Origin: Thermoanaerobacterium xylanolyticum LX-11
GTDB lineage: Bacteria; Bacillota; Thermoanaerobacteria; Thermoanaerobacterales; Thermoanaerobacteraceae
Direction: 5' to 3'
Assembly: GCF_000189775.2 (NCBI RefSeq)
Contig: NC_015555.1
Span: 1,933,001-1,997,000, forward strand
DNA: 64,000 nt
Below are positions 33,764-41,664 of this stretch, piece by piece; within the stretch, counting starts at the first letter, position 1; each line of letters starts with the position of its first letter. The notes under the pieces were generated by a model. That model searched no databases. It had not been told where the DNA came from and was given only the letters and a program-made list of their open reading frames with translations. A program made the translations under genes and the position numbers.

Positions 33764-34453
33764 TCACACATTCCTTCCTGTTGCAATTGTAGCTGCAAAA
33801 ACATCTTTTGCACCGCTTTCTCTTAAAACTTTTGCACATTCATCAAGGGTAGAACCTGTTGTCAAAACATCATCCACCAAAAGTATGGTCTTGTCTTTAA
33901 CAAGATCGCCATAAACTACCTTAAAAGCACCTTTTAAGTTTTTCATGCGCTCTTCTCTTTTAAGTTCGGTCTGGGATTTAGTGTTTTTTATACGTCTCAA
34001 AGGCTTTGACATGATTACGTCGAATCTATAAGAAAGCTCTCTCGCCAAAAGCTCTGATTGGTTGTATCCCCGCTCATCCAGCTTCGTCCTATGAAGTGGT
34101 ACAGGTACTATAACATCAAACTTTATACCAGCTTCTTGAATACATCTATACATGTATTCTGCAAAAAATTCAGCTAAACTTCTCTCTTTGTAGTACTTGA
34201 ATCTGGCAATCAATGATTTTATCGTTTCGTCATACTCAAAAGGACTTATGCTGCGAGTAAAAACATGGTTTATTTCCATGCAGTCAGGGCATCTATCGCC
34301 ATCTCTAATAGGCTTTCCACACACAGAGCACCTATTCCCGATAATGAATGGCAATTTATTTTCACATTCAAAGCATATTTTGCCTTCTTTTATGACTTTG
34401 CCGCAAAGCAAACAATTTGTCTTTGGCGGAAAAAGTAAATCAAGAAAAATCAT
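33764..34453 (-). CDS. comFC: ComFC-like phosphoribosyltransferase-fold protein
   Basis: Protein of 229 residues. An N-terminal zinc finger with four Cys pairs (CLLCGK, CFECENKL, CSVCGKPI, CPDC) is followed by a type I phosphoribosyltransferase domain with the PRPP-binding motif ILLVDDVLTTGSTLDECA near the C-terminus. In B. subtilis ComFC is needed for efficient DNA uptake. Here it is not with comFA; it heads the flagellar operon behind a sigma-D promoter. The 8-nt gap to yvyF suggests one transcript. Confidence 0.9.
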   Translation of the reverse strand: MIFLDLLFPPKTNCLLCGKVIKEGKICFECENKLPFIIGNRCSVCGKPIRDGDRCPDCMEINHVFTRSISPFEYDETIKSLIARFKYYKERSLAEFFAEYMYRCIQEAGIKFDVIVPVPLHRTKLDERGYNQSELLARELSYRFDVIMSKPLRRIKNTKSQTELKREERMKNLKGAFKVVYGDLVKDKTILLVDDVLTTGSTLDECAKVLRESGAKDVFAATIATGRNV

Positions 34454-34485
34454 AGTGCATCCTTCCGTCCATCTATTTAACTTTT

Positions 34486-34512
34486 ATATCGGCATATTTT
34501 AAAATTTATTTA
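34486..34512 (-). promoter_or_regulatory. Sigma-D promoter of comFC-yvyF-flgM
   Basis: TAAA (34512-34509), 15 bp, GCCGATAT (34493-34486) on the minus strand: a perfect match to the sigma-D consensus. It lies between the recD2 stop and the comFC start, 33 nt before the ATG. Confidence 0.9.
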
Positions 34513-34528
34513 ACTTTCGTGAAATTAA

Positions 34529-36745
34529 TCAATTTTCTTCCACCATGAATTTAAGGACTTTCATAAGTTTAGGTAAAAGCCCTGAGTACCTCTTTGATAT
34601 AAGATTATTGTCGATCATACTTTTTAAGTATTTTTCTTGGCCAACTATTACCACAAGCTTTTTAGCCCTCGTAACAGCCGTATACAGAAGGTTTCTGGTA
34701 AGAAGCATAGGCGGTCCAAAGCTCATAGGCATGATGACAGCCGGAAATTCACTTCCTTGGCTTTTGTGGACAGTCACACAGTAAGAAAGGCTTAACTCAT
34801 CTATATCTGCAAAATCGTAAACAACCCGCTTATCATCATCAAATAAAACAGTAAGCTCCTGTGAATCATTATCGATAGACTCTATGATACCCATATCACC
34901 ATTAAAGACGCCTTCACCTTTTTCGTCTCCTTTTGTCCACTTCATCTTGTAGTTGTTTTTCATCTGCATCACCTTGTCTCCTACTCTGAAAGTAAAATCT
35001 TTCATCTGCCTCTCATCCAATCCCTTTTTCGAAGGATTTAAGCACCTTTGCAGTTCATTGTTCATGTTTATTACACCTATCAAGCCTTTTCTCGTGGGGC
35101 TTAAAACTTGAATATCTGTAAAAGGGTTAAATCCATACGCTTCAGGCAACCGCCTTTTACATAAATCCAATATAATATTTAAAATTTCGTCTTGTGATGA
35201 AGCATTTATAAAGAAAAAGTCATTTTCTTTATCATTTAACACAGGGTACTCTCCATTGTTTATCTTGTGGGCATTTACTACTATCAAACTTTCCTTCCCT
35301 TGCCTGTATATCTTATTAAGCCTTATAACTTTTACCAAGCCGCTATCTATGATGTCTCTAAGCACATTGCCAGCTCCAACAGACGGAAGCTGATCCACAT
35401 CTCCAACAAGTATCAATCTTGAGCTTAACGGAATAGCTTTAAGAAGAGCATTCATAAGCAATATGTCTATCATCGAAGCCTCGTCTACTATTATGACATC
35501 TTCTGTCAATGGGTTTTTATCATCCTTTCCAAACCCTCGTCCTTCTTCTTCAGTGTATGAATACTCTAAAAGGCGATGTATCGTCTTAGCTTCAAAACCT
35601 GTAGCTTCAGTCATCCTCTTTGCAGCTCTTCCTGTAGGTGCAGTTAATGCTACCGATTTTTTAAATTTTTTAAAAAGCTTTATAATGAAATTTATTATGG
35701 TGGTCTTTCCCGTCCCAGGTCCACCTGTTATGACGAGAATTGAGTTCTTGACAGATTCTAAAACTGCAACACGCTGATTGTCTGCAAGATGAATTCCCAT
35801 ATCTGATTCTATCTTCGATATTTCACTTTCAATATCAATATCCTCAGGCTTTACATCTGTCAGCGTCATGTTTAAAATCTTATCTGCGGTGTTGTTTTCA
35901 GCTACAAAATACGGTATATAATACACGCCGTGAGAGCCATCTTCAAATGTCTCAAACTTCACTTTTTCGCTTTGTGCCAGAAGAACCAACGAATCATAAA
36001 CTTCTTCTTCTGATACTTCAAGAAGTTTTGCTGCTTCTTTAAGCAAAAGTTCAAGTGGCACATACGTATGGCCATTTGATGCATATTGTATCAAAACGTA
36101 CTTTGTGCCAGATGAAATCCTATAGCTGGAATGCAAGTCAACACCCATTGCTCGAGCTATCTTATCAGCCGTCCTAAAGCCAATCCCAAAAATTTCATCC
36201 GATAGTCTGTACGGATTCTGCTTTATGAGTTCTATAGAATCATCGCCGTATTGCCTATATATTTTAATTGCATTTGTGGTAGAAATGCCATAACCTTGTA
36301 AAAAAACCATCACGTCCCTCAATGTCTTCTGCTGCTCATAAGATTCTGATATCATCTTTACTCTTTCTTCGCCTATTCCAGGTATATCCAATAATTTTTC
36401 TGGATGAGATTCTATAATGTTTAGAGAATCGACGCCGAATTTTGAGACAATCTTTTTCGCCATGACAGGACCTATACCTCTAATGAGTCCAGATGATAAA
36501 AACCTCTCCATCCCATACAACGTTGACGGCGCTATCGTCTCATACTTCGAAACTTTCACCTGTTCCCCATAGTCAGGATGCGTCATCCATTCACCTTCAA
36601 CTTTAAGCGTCTCACCTATTCCAACAAAAGGCATATATCCTACAACGGTGATAGTGTCATTTTTCGAATTAAGTTCTAATACAGCATACCCATTTTGTTC
36701 ATTTTTAAAAATTATCTCCTCAACTGTACCTATTATTTCAACCAT
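34529..36745 (-). CDS. recD2: RecD2 (YrrC) DNA helicase
   Basis: 5'-3' superfamily 1 helicase of 738 residues. An N-terminal OB-like region and helix-hairpin-helix repeats (LIRGIGPVMAKKIVSKFG; LLDIPGIGEERVKMI) are followed by Walker A ITGGPGTGKTTIINF, Walker B VIIVDEASMIDILL and motif VI YTAVTRAKKLVVIVG. It lacks RecB/RecC partners, as usual for RecD2, which acts in fork restart and mismatch-associated repair. ATG 36745 is supported by TAGGGA upstream; the longer frame from 36817 overlaps the preceding gene. Being downstream of a promoter with a LexA-type box, it may be damage-inducible. Confidence 0.92.
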   Translation of the reverse strand: MVEIIGTVEEIIFKNEQNGYAVLELNSKNDTITVVGYMPFVGIGETLKVEGEWMTHPDYGEQVKVSKYETIAPSTLYGMERFLSSGLIRGIGPVMAKKIVSKFGVDSLNIIESHPEKLLDIPGIGEERVKMISESYEQQKTLRDVMVFLQGYGISTTNAIKIYRQYGDDSIELIKQNPYRLSDEIFGIGFRTADKIARAMGVDLHSSYRISSGTKYVLIQYASNGHTYVPLELLLKEAAKLLEVSEEEVYDSLVLLAQSEKVKFETFEDGSHGVYYIPYFVAENNTADKILNMTLTDVKPEDIDIESEISKIESDMGIHLADNQRVAVLESVKNSILVITGGPGTGKTTIINFIIKLFKKFKKSVALTAPTGRAAKRMTEATGFEAKTIHRLLEYSYTEEEGRGFGKDDKNPLTEDVIIVDEASMIDILLMNALLKAIPLSSRLILVGDVDQLPSVGAGNVLRDIIDSGLVKVIRLNKIYRQGKESLIVVNAHKINNGEYPVLNDKENDFFFINASSQDEILNIILDLCKRRLPEAYGFNPFTDIQVLSPTRKGLIGVINMNNELQRCLNPSKKGLDERQMKDFTFRVGDKVMQMKNNYKMKWTKGDEKGEGVFNGDMGIIESIDNDSQELTVLFDDDKRVVYDFADIDELSLSYCVTVHKSQGSEFPAVIMPMSFGPPMLLTRNLLYTAVTRAKKLVVIVGQEKYLKSMIDNNLISKRYSGLLPKLMKVLKFMVEEN

Positions 36746-36813
36746 ATCTATCCCTACTTTTTTATTTTCTATCTTTAATTGTATATTATTTTCATATACA
36801 TTTGAAGCACATA

Positions 36814-37392
36814 TCATATTTTCTCGATTTTATACTTTATATTTACAATTTCTTCGTACAAAAGGGCTATATCTGCTTTAGTTGCTGGAAGGTTGTACAT
36901 GGATCTGTCGCTTTCAAAATTTAATGGACTTAAATTTGCAAAAAAAGTCTTTATCATTGCAGCATTTCTCAAATGTTTTTCAATTGTCGATTTCTTTTGA
37001 TATACTTTTATCTTGATGTTGCCAACATTTACAATGCAATACGTAGAATGCTCCTCAATCTCATTTATTTTCTCATAGCACACATATCCGTAAGATACAT
37101 CCTTTGCTACTTTTGGAATCCTCGATTTTAACTGTACAAGCGTAAAGTTGCCAGCTAAAGGAATTGGAAAATTATTTTTTATGCCAAGGCTTTTGGCGTA
37201 CTTTTCTTTCATGGCACTTAAATCTACAGCATACTTTTTCAAAGTCCTCTTTAGACAACTTTTGACACTGGATTTTATACGCAATACATCGCCATTTAAG
37301 TCTATTAATTCTGTTCCATCACCGTAATCATCAAGATAACAAGGCAATATGGCAATGTACACATCAGGTATATCAAAATTCTTCATCTCCAT
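36814..37392 (-). CDS. ComK-like protein (tentative)
   Basis: Protein of 192 residues, the same length as B. subtilis ComK. By eye the order of features is similar: an initial VYIAILPCYLDD strand, a central SC-containing segment, PIPL before SRIP (compare FPTLSSTRP in ComK), an aromatic GYVCYEKINEI strand (GWISHVHVKEF), then GNIKIKVYQKKSTIEKHLRNAAMIKTFF, aligning with NGKTMELPISYNSFENQVYRTAWLRTKF-type sequence. If correct it would be a competence transcription factor. Identity is low, so treat it as a hypothesis. It precedes recD2 (68 nt to the likely recD2 start). A strong promoter with an SOS-like box controls it. Confidence 0.45.
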   Translation of the reverse strand: MEMKNFDIPDVYIAILPCYLDDYGDGTELIDLNGDVLRIKSSVKSCLKRTLKKYAVDLSAMKEKYAKSLGIKNNFPIPLAGNFTLVQLKSRIPKVAKDVSYGYVCYEKINEIEEHSTYCIVNVGNIKIKVYQKKSTIEKHLRNAAMIKTFFANLSPLNFESDRSMYNLPATKADIALLYEEIVNIKYKIEKI

Positions 37393-37402
37393 TACTCCTT
37401 TA

Positions 37403-37450
37403 CGAACTAATGTTTGTACATATTATATATTATAACAACTTTAAAGTCAA
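37403..37450 (-). promoter_or_regulatory. Strong promoter with LexA-type box for the ComK-like gene and recD2
   Basis: On the minus strand TTGACT (37450-37445), 17 bp, TATAAT (37427-37422). Just downstream, over the expected start of transcription, CAAACATTAGTTCG (37416-37403) matches the Gram-positive LexA consensus at 12 of 14 positions on either strand. The leader is short and ends in AAAGGAG before the ATG. Confidence 0.65.
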
Positions 37451-37481
37451 TATATGGATAAAATTTTAAATAATTTTTCTG

Positions 37482-37527
<46 letters not shown>

Positions 37528-37552
37528 AATTTTATTACAATGCATGAAATTA

Positions 37553-37581
37553 TTGACTACTCCAAAGAATTATAATATAAT
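37553..37581 (+). promoter_or_regulatory. Promoter of the HD-GYP gene
   Basis: TTGACT (37553-37558), 17-bp spacer, TATAAT (37576-37581). The T tract just upstream would act as an A/T-rich UP element. The start codon follows 30 nt after the -10, with AAGGGG in between. Confidence 0.75.
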
Positions 37582-37611
37582 ATTAATTGTCGAAAAAAGG
37601 GGAAAAATGAG

Positions 37612-38211
37612 ATGAATTATGATGAAGAAAAACTGATGTCGCATCTTTTGATTTCGCTAAGAAACTACCATTACGAAACGTACAAGCACAGCATCAGAGT
37701 CGCAAAATTGTCATACAATGTAGCGAACATGATGCGACTTAACATGAAGGAAAAAATAGCAATATATAAGGGTGCATTACTGCATGATATAGGCAAAGTG
37801 ATGATTCCAATTAATATTCTTGCAAAACCAGACAAACTTACAGAATTAGAATACGACGTCATGAAATTGCATCCCATATACGGCGCCGATATACTTGAAG
37901 CCTTGACCCCACTTTCATACTTGACGTCTACTGTGCTATATCATCATGAAAGGCTTGATGGGACAGGTTATCCTTATGGTTTAAAAATCATTCCATTTGG
38001 TGCACAGATTGTAGCAGTGTGTGATTCTTTCGACGCAATGACAAACGATAGACAGTATAGAAAAGCCAAAAGTGCTATTGAAGCGATACAGGATTTGAGA
38101 GAGTGCGATGCAAAATACAATCAGATGCTTGTTTCAGCATTAGAAAACGTGATTAAAACAAATGCAAAAGTTTTTGGAAAAAATAGAGAAAGCAATGGAA
38201 TAGCCATCTAA
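37612..38211 (+). CDS. HD-GYP domain phosphodiesterase
   Basis: Protein of 199 residues made of a single HD-GYP domain, without receiver or sensor parts. The catalytic motifs are complete: ALLHDIGK (HD, about residues 55-62), HPIYGADIL, YHHERLDGTGYP (HHE..DGTGYP, about 110-121) and QIVAVCDSFDAMTNDRQYR. HD-GYP enzymes hydrolyse cyclic di-GMP, or in some cases related dinucleotides. Lowering c-di-GMP favours motility, which fits the neighbourhood. An AAGGGG site lies 8 nt before the ATG. The gene ends before a bidirectional terminator shared with metK. Confidence 0.88.
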   Translation: MNYDEEKLMSHLLISLRNYHYETYKHSIRVAKLSYNVANMMRLNMKEKIAIYKGALLHDIGKVMIPINILAKPDKLTELEYDVMKLHPIYGADILEALTPLSYLTSTVLYHHERLDGTGYPYGLKIIPFGAQIVAVCDSFDAMTNDRQYRKAKSAIEAIQDLRECDAKYNQMLVSALENVIKTNAKVFGKNRESNGIAI

Positions 38212-38285
38212 TTTATGCTATAATAAAAGTAGCGGAGCGTACAATTTTTATAAAAACTGCGGCTATAAATATACATAAACGCCGC

Positions 38286-38311
38286 AAAGCCCGGAGTTTC
38301 CTCCGGGCTTT
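38286..38311. terminator. Bidirectional terminator between the HD-GYP gene and metK
   Basis: Perfect 11-bp stem AAAGCCCGGAG with a TTTC loop and its complement, with A and T runs on the two sides. It serves the plus-strand HD-GYP gene and the convergent metK, whose stop is 8 nt away. Confidence 0.9.
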
Positions 38312-38318
38312 AAAATTA

Positions 38319-39506
38319 TTATTTATTAAAAGCAAGTTTTTTCAATATTTCAGCTCTGTCAGTTCTCTCCCATGTAAGGTCAAGATCTGTTCGGCCAAAA
38401 TGTCCATACGCTGCAACTTGTCTATAAATAGGCCTTCTTAAATCAAGATCTCTTATGATAGCAGCAGGTCTTAAATCAAATACCTTTTTGACTATTTCAG
38501 ATATCTCTTCATCAGATATCTTTCCAGTGCCAAAAGTATCTACATTGACTTCTAATGGTGTAGCTACGCCTATAGCATATGCCAATTGAACTTCACACTT
38601 TTCAGCAAGTCCAGCAGCTACAATGTTTTTCGCTACATACCGTGCAGCGTACGCAGCAGATCTGTCAACTTTCGACGGGTCTTTGCCAGAAAAAGCACCA
38701 CCGCCATGTCTTGCATATCCACCATAAGTGTCGACTATTATCTTCCTTCCTGTAAGGCCACTGTCCCCTTGCGGTCCACCAACTACGAATCTTCCTGTCG
38801 GATTTACATATATCTTCGTATCTTCATCAATAAGCTCTGGTGGAACGATAGGTTTTATTACATACTCTTTTACATCATTTTCAATCTTATCATGATCAAC
38901 GTCTGGCGAGTGTTGTGTAGATACGACGATTGAATCAACTCTTTTTGGTACGTCATCAACGTACTCAATCGTCACCTGTGTCTTGCCATCAGGTCTTAGA
39001 TAATCTAAAGTGCCATTTTTCCTTACCTCTGCTAATCTGCGAGCAAGTCTATGGGCTAATGATATTGGAAGAGGCATAAGTTCAGGCGTCTCTGTACATG
39101 CGTATCCAAACATCATACCTTGGTCTCCAGCACCTTGTTCTTCCAGCTCATCGTGGGAGATGCCTTTTTTAACTTCCAGAGCCTTATCAACTCCCAATGC
39201 TATATCTGGAGACTGTTCATCTATTGATGTAAGCACAGAGCATGTGTCAGCATCAAAACCGTATTTTGCCCGCGTATACCCTATCTCTTCTATAACCTTT
39301 CTTGCAATTTTGGGTATGTCAACGTAGCACTTTGTGGATATTTCGCCCATTACCAATACCATACCTGTCGTGACAGCAGTCTCACAAGCTACCCTTGCAT
39401 AAGGATCATTTTTTAGGATCTCATCTACAATAGCATCAGATATCTGATCGCAAATTTTATCTGGATGTCCTTCAGTAACTGATTCTGAAGTAAAATACTT
39501 TTTCAT
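38319..39506 (-). CDS. metK: S-adenosylmethionine synthetase
   Basis: Enzyme of 395 residues that makes SAM from methionine and ATP. The N-terminal [21 protein letters not shown] contains the ATP/Met-binding His; [12 protein letters not shown] and the P-loop-like [19 protein letters not shown] are both intact. The start at ATG 39506 has AGGAGG upstream; a longer frame reads through the riboswitch terminator and is not real. Expression is controlled by the SAM-I riboswitch in its leader, so excess SAM stops its own synthesis. Confidence 0.97.
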   Translation of the reverse strand: MKKYFTSESVTEGHPDKICDQISDAIVDEILKNDPYARVACETAVTTGMVLVMGEISTKCYVDIPKIARKVIEEIGYTRAKYGFDADTCSVLTSIDEQSPDIALGVDKALEVKKGISHDELEEQGAGDQGMMFGYACTETPELMPLPISLAHRLARRLAEVRKNGTLDYLRPDGKTQVTIEYVDDVPKRVDSIVVSTQHSPDVDHDKIENDVKEYVIKPIVPPELIDEDTKIYVNPTGRFVVGGPQGDSGLTGRKIIVDTYGGYARHGGGAFSGKDPSKVDRSAAYAARYVAKNIVAAGLAEKCEVQLAYAIGVATPLEVNVDTFGTGKISDEEISEIVKKVFDLRPAAIIRDLDLRRPIYRQVAAYGHFGRTDLDLTWERTDRAEILKKLAFNK

Positions 39507-39544
39507 CTGTATCCTCCTTTTTAAATCACATAAAAGACCTAAAA

Positions 39545-39683
39545 CAAAATAAAACCTCTCCAAAAGAAGAGGCACATCCACCCTCATCTTTCAGAAGCAA
39601 ACTTCTGCGAGAATTAGCACCTTGTCTTAAGACAGGTTGCCGGGCTTCATAGGGCTCTTCCCTCCACCTCTCTTGATAAGAGT
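39545..39683 (-). ncRNA. SAM-I (S-box) riboswitch with terminator
   Basis: On the minus strand the leader contains the S-box core: CTTATCAAGAGAGGTGGAGG at the P1 start, then GGGAAGAGCCC-type and GAAGCCCGGCAACC segments, and GGTGCTAATTC before the closing P1 strand GATGAGGG. A hairpin, CCTCT with its complement AGAGG (39573-39554), and TTTTATTTTG form the terminator. With SAM bound, transcription should stop before metK. Confidence 0.95.
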
Positions 39684-39745
39684 TTCACTTATTTAACTTA
39701 AAATATAATATCACAGTACAAAAAATAAGTCAATTAAAAATTAAA

Positions 39746-39773
39746 AAGTGCTTGATGACAATCAAGCACTTTA
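39746..39773 (-). terminator. Terminator after rubrerythrin
   Basis: A 12-bp perfect stem (AAAGTGCTTGAT, TGTC loop) is followed by TTTAATTTTTAA on the minus strand, 37 nt after the rubrerythrin stop. The rest of the stretch 39507-39809 holds the riboswitch. Confidence 0.9.
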
Positions 39774-39809
39774 AAGTTAATATATGATAATGAAGGGGTT
39801 TTATGCCTT

Positions 39810-40313
39810 TTAGAATACAACAAACTTATCTCTTGGTGCTCCACATACTGGACATTTTTCTGGAGCTGTATCAATTGCCGTATACCCGCAAACTGGGCAA
39901 ATATACACTTTAGATATAGCTATGTCTTCATTTTTAAGTGCCGCTGCTTTTGCATCTGTATACATCTTAGCATGTAACTTCTCAGCTTCAAGAGCATAGT
40001 TGAAGCTTTTATCTGCAGATTTCTCCTCCTGCAGATCTGCTACAGCTTTATATGCTGGATACATTTCTTCTACTTCAAACGTCTCACCTGCTATTGCCTT
40101 GTCAAGATTTGCTACTGTGTCTTTCACTTCGCCTAATGTCTTGTAGTGATTTGTAGCATGAACTAATTCGGCGTAAGATATAGCTCTAAAAAGCTTTGCT
40201 ATGTTTGGCTTACCCTCCTTTTCAGCAACATCAGCAAAAATTTGATACCTCATGTGAGCCTGGCTTTCACCTGCGTATGCATCGCTTAGATTTTTTGTCG
40301 TCATTTCTCTCAT
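39810..40313 (-). CDS. rbr: Rubrerythrin
   Basis: Non-haem iron peroxidase of 167 residues that reduces hydrogen peroxide in anaerobes. An N-terminal ferritin-like four-helix domain supplies diiron ligands (AYAGESQAHMRYQ, about residues 12-24; second set in NYALEAEKLHAKMY, about 105-118). The C-terminal rubredoxin domain has CPVCGY and CPVCGA (about 138-160) for the FeS4 site. A normal start with GGAGGAG upstream. It follows the peroxiredoxin gene by 19 nt, so both peroxide-removing enzymes share one promoter. Confidence 0.95.
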   Translation of the reverse strand: MREMTTKNLSDAYAGESQAHMRYQIFADVAEKEGKPNIAKLFRAISYAELVHATNHYKTLGEVKDTVANLDKAIAGETFEVEEMYPAYKAVADLQEEKSADKSFNYALEAEKLHAKMYTDAKAAALKNEDIAISKVYICPVCGYTAIDTAPEKCPVCGAPRDKFVVF

Positions 40314-40332
40314 TTCAAAATCTCCTCCTTCT

Positions 40333-40833
40333 TTAATCTAATACTTTGTCCCCTGGTTTCCAACCTACAGGGCAAGCATGACCTGTTTGAAGTGCATTAA
40401 GCACTCTCAATATTTCATCGACATTTCTGCCGATTACTGGCTCATGTACAACTTCGTAATCAACATTTCCCTCAGGATTAATGATGAATGCAGCTCTCAA
40501 TGCTATACCAGCATCTTCAATAAGTATTCCATACTGCTTTGTGACTTCTTTGTTGTAATCAGATAAAAGCGGAAAATCAACACCACCAAGACTATCTATC
40601 CATGCCTTGTGCGAGTAAACGCTATCTGTGTTAATACCTAATAACTCAGCATTGAGCTTGTCAAATTCAGGTTTCATCCTGTTAAACTCAGGTATTTCTG
40701 TTGAACATACTGACGAAAAGTCAAGTGGATAAAAGAAAAGTACTACCCATTTACCTTTATAATCGCTTAAGGATATTTGACCTTTTGTGCTGTCTAACTT
40801 AAATTCAGGAGCTTTCTTACCTACCAATGACAT
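40333..40833 (-). CDS. Peroxiredoxin (AhpC/Prx1-like)
   Basis: Thiol peroxidase of 166 residues. The peroxidatic Cys is in FSSVCSTEIPEF (Cys43), with Thr/Pro context as expected. A second Cys in HACPVGWKPGDK near residue 157 marks a typical 2-Cys enzyme. It reduces peroxides using a thioredoxin-type donor. First gene of a two-gene oxidative-stress unit with rubrerythrin. It has a consensus promoter with a PerR-like sequence and a 90-nt leader containing direct repeats. Confidence 0.93.
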   Translation of the reverse strand: MSLVGKKAPEFKLDSTKGQISLSDYKGKWVVLFFYPLDFSSVCSTEIPEFNRMKPEFDKLNAELLGINTDSVYSHKAWIDSLGGVDFPLLSDYNKEVTKQYGILIEDAGIALRAAFIINPEGNVDYEVVHEPVIGRNVDEILRVLNALQTGHACPVGWKPGDKVLD

Positions 40834-40881
40834 ATGTACCCACCTCTCATCTATTTCTAATTAATCATCACATCGGATAAA

Positions 40882-40907
40882 CTATTAATATTTTATTTCT
40901 ATTAATA
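40882..40907 (-). repeat. 9-bp direct repeats in the peroxiredoxin leader
   Basis: CTATTAATA occurs at 40882-40890 and 40899-40907, a 17-bp period, between the promoter and the start codon. They could bind a regulator, but no known operator matches well. Confidence 0.4.
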
Positions 40908-40930
40908 ACTATTTTCCCTTCACAAGTATT

Positions 40931-40958
40931 ATTATACATCAATTATTTTTTATGTCAA
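40931..40958 (-). promoter_or_regulatory. Promoter of the peroxiredoxin-rubrerythrin unit
   Basis: On the minus strand TTGACA (40958-40953), 16 bp, TATAAT (40936-40931). The -10 lies in GTATAATAATACTTG, which keeps the left half and centre of the PerR box TTATAATNATTATAA (about 9 of 14 positions). Peroxide control by PerR is plausible but not secure. Confidence 0.7.
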
Positions 40959-41056
40959 TAGGATTTGGAAAATATTTTATCGATGTCTTTGAAAATCGTT
41001 ACGATGAGGAAATATTGAAAGGCAAAATAAAAAAAGGCCACTTAGCCTTGTATCCA

Positions 41057-41142
41057 TGGTGGAGGGAGATGGATTCGAACCATCGAAGGCACCAGCCAAC
41101 AGATTTACAGTCTGCCCCCTTTAGCCACTTGGGTATCCCTCC
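41057..41142 (-). tRNA. tRNA-Tyr (GTA)
   Basis: 86 nt including encoded CCA. Acceptor GGAGGGA pairs with TCCCTCC; the anticodon loop CTGTAAA gives GTA; a long variable arm is present, as for Tyr; the T-loop TTCGAAT is normal. It is the last gene of a three-tRNA unit. Confidence 0.97.
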
Positions 41143-41187
41143 ATGATTATTTTATTTTAATGTGAGAAAAATCTTCACAAATAGAAA

Positions 41188-41263
41188 TGGTGGTCGCAAT
41201 AGGGCTCGAACCTATGACCCCCTGCTTGTAAGGCAGGTGCTCTCCCAGCTGAGCTATACGACC
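41188..41263 (-). tRNA. tRNA-Val (TAC)
   Basis: 76 nt with encoded CCA. Acceptor GGTCGTA pairs with TGCGACC through one G-T pair; the anticodon loop CTTACAA gives TAC; D-loop AGCTGGGAGA and T-loop TTCGAGC are normal. Confidence 0.97.
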
Positions 41264-41268
41264 AATCA

Positions 41269-41344
41269 TGGTCGGGGTGGAGGGACTCGAACCCCCGACC
41301 CCATGCTCCCAAAGCACGTGCGCTACCAACTGCGCTACACCCCG
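41269..41344 (-). tRNA. tRNA-Pro (TGG)
   Basis: 76 nt with encoded CCA. Acceptor CGGGGTG pairs with CACCCCG; the anticodon loop TTTGGGA gives TGG. It is first in the cluster, 5 nt before tRNA-Val. Confidence 0.97.
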
Positions 41345-41363
41345 GTGTCTTGCGACATATTTG

Positions 41364-41392
41364 ATTATAGTTGAAATCTATCAATTTCACAA
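41364..41392 (-). promoter_or_regulatory. Promoter of the tRNA cluster
   Basis: On the minus strand TTGTGA (41392-41387), 17 bp, TATAAT (41369-41364), 19 nt before tRNA-Pro. The remaining stretch 41393-41664 is AT-rich and shows only two TGTAA repeats 11 bp apart (41540-41556). Confidence 0.7.
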
Positions 41393-41664
41393 GATTTATT
41401 ATTCCTCATTTTAGCCGGTTTCCATAAGTTAATTTGGTATTTTTTCGATATCTTTCGCTTATACTCCATTTATCTTTTATAATCATTATACGCAATTTAG
41501 GCAATAATAATATCAGTTTTTATTTTTATTTTATGAAATTGTAACACGGCTGTAATATACAAAAGGTACAATATGGTTATATGCTATGGAAAATTTATCA
41601 ACAGCGCTAAATTGCCGAAGATAAGTTTTAAAGAACAATTGCTAAATACATAGGAGGGATTTTC

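Noticed and set aside
41147-41390. Several 60-70 residue frames over the tRNA genes
   Set aside because: They are translations of tRNA sequence.
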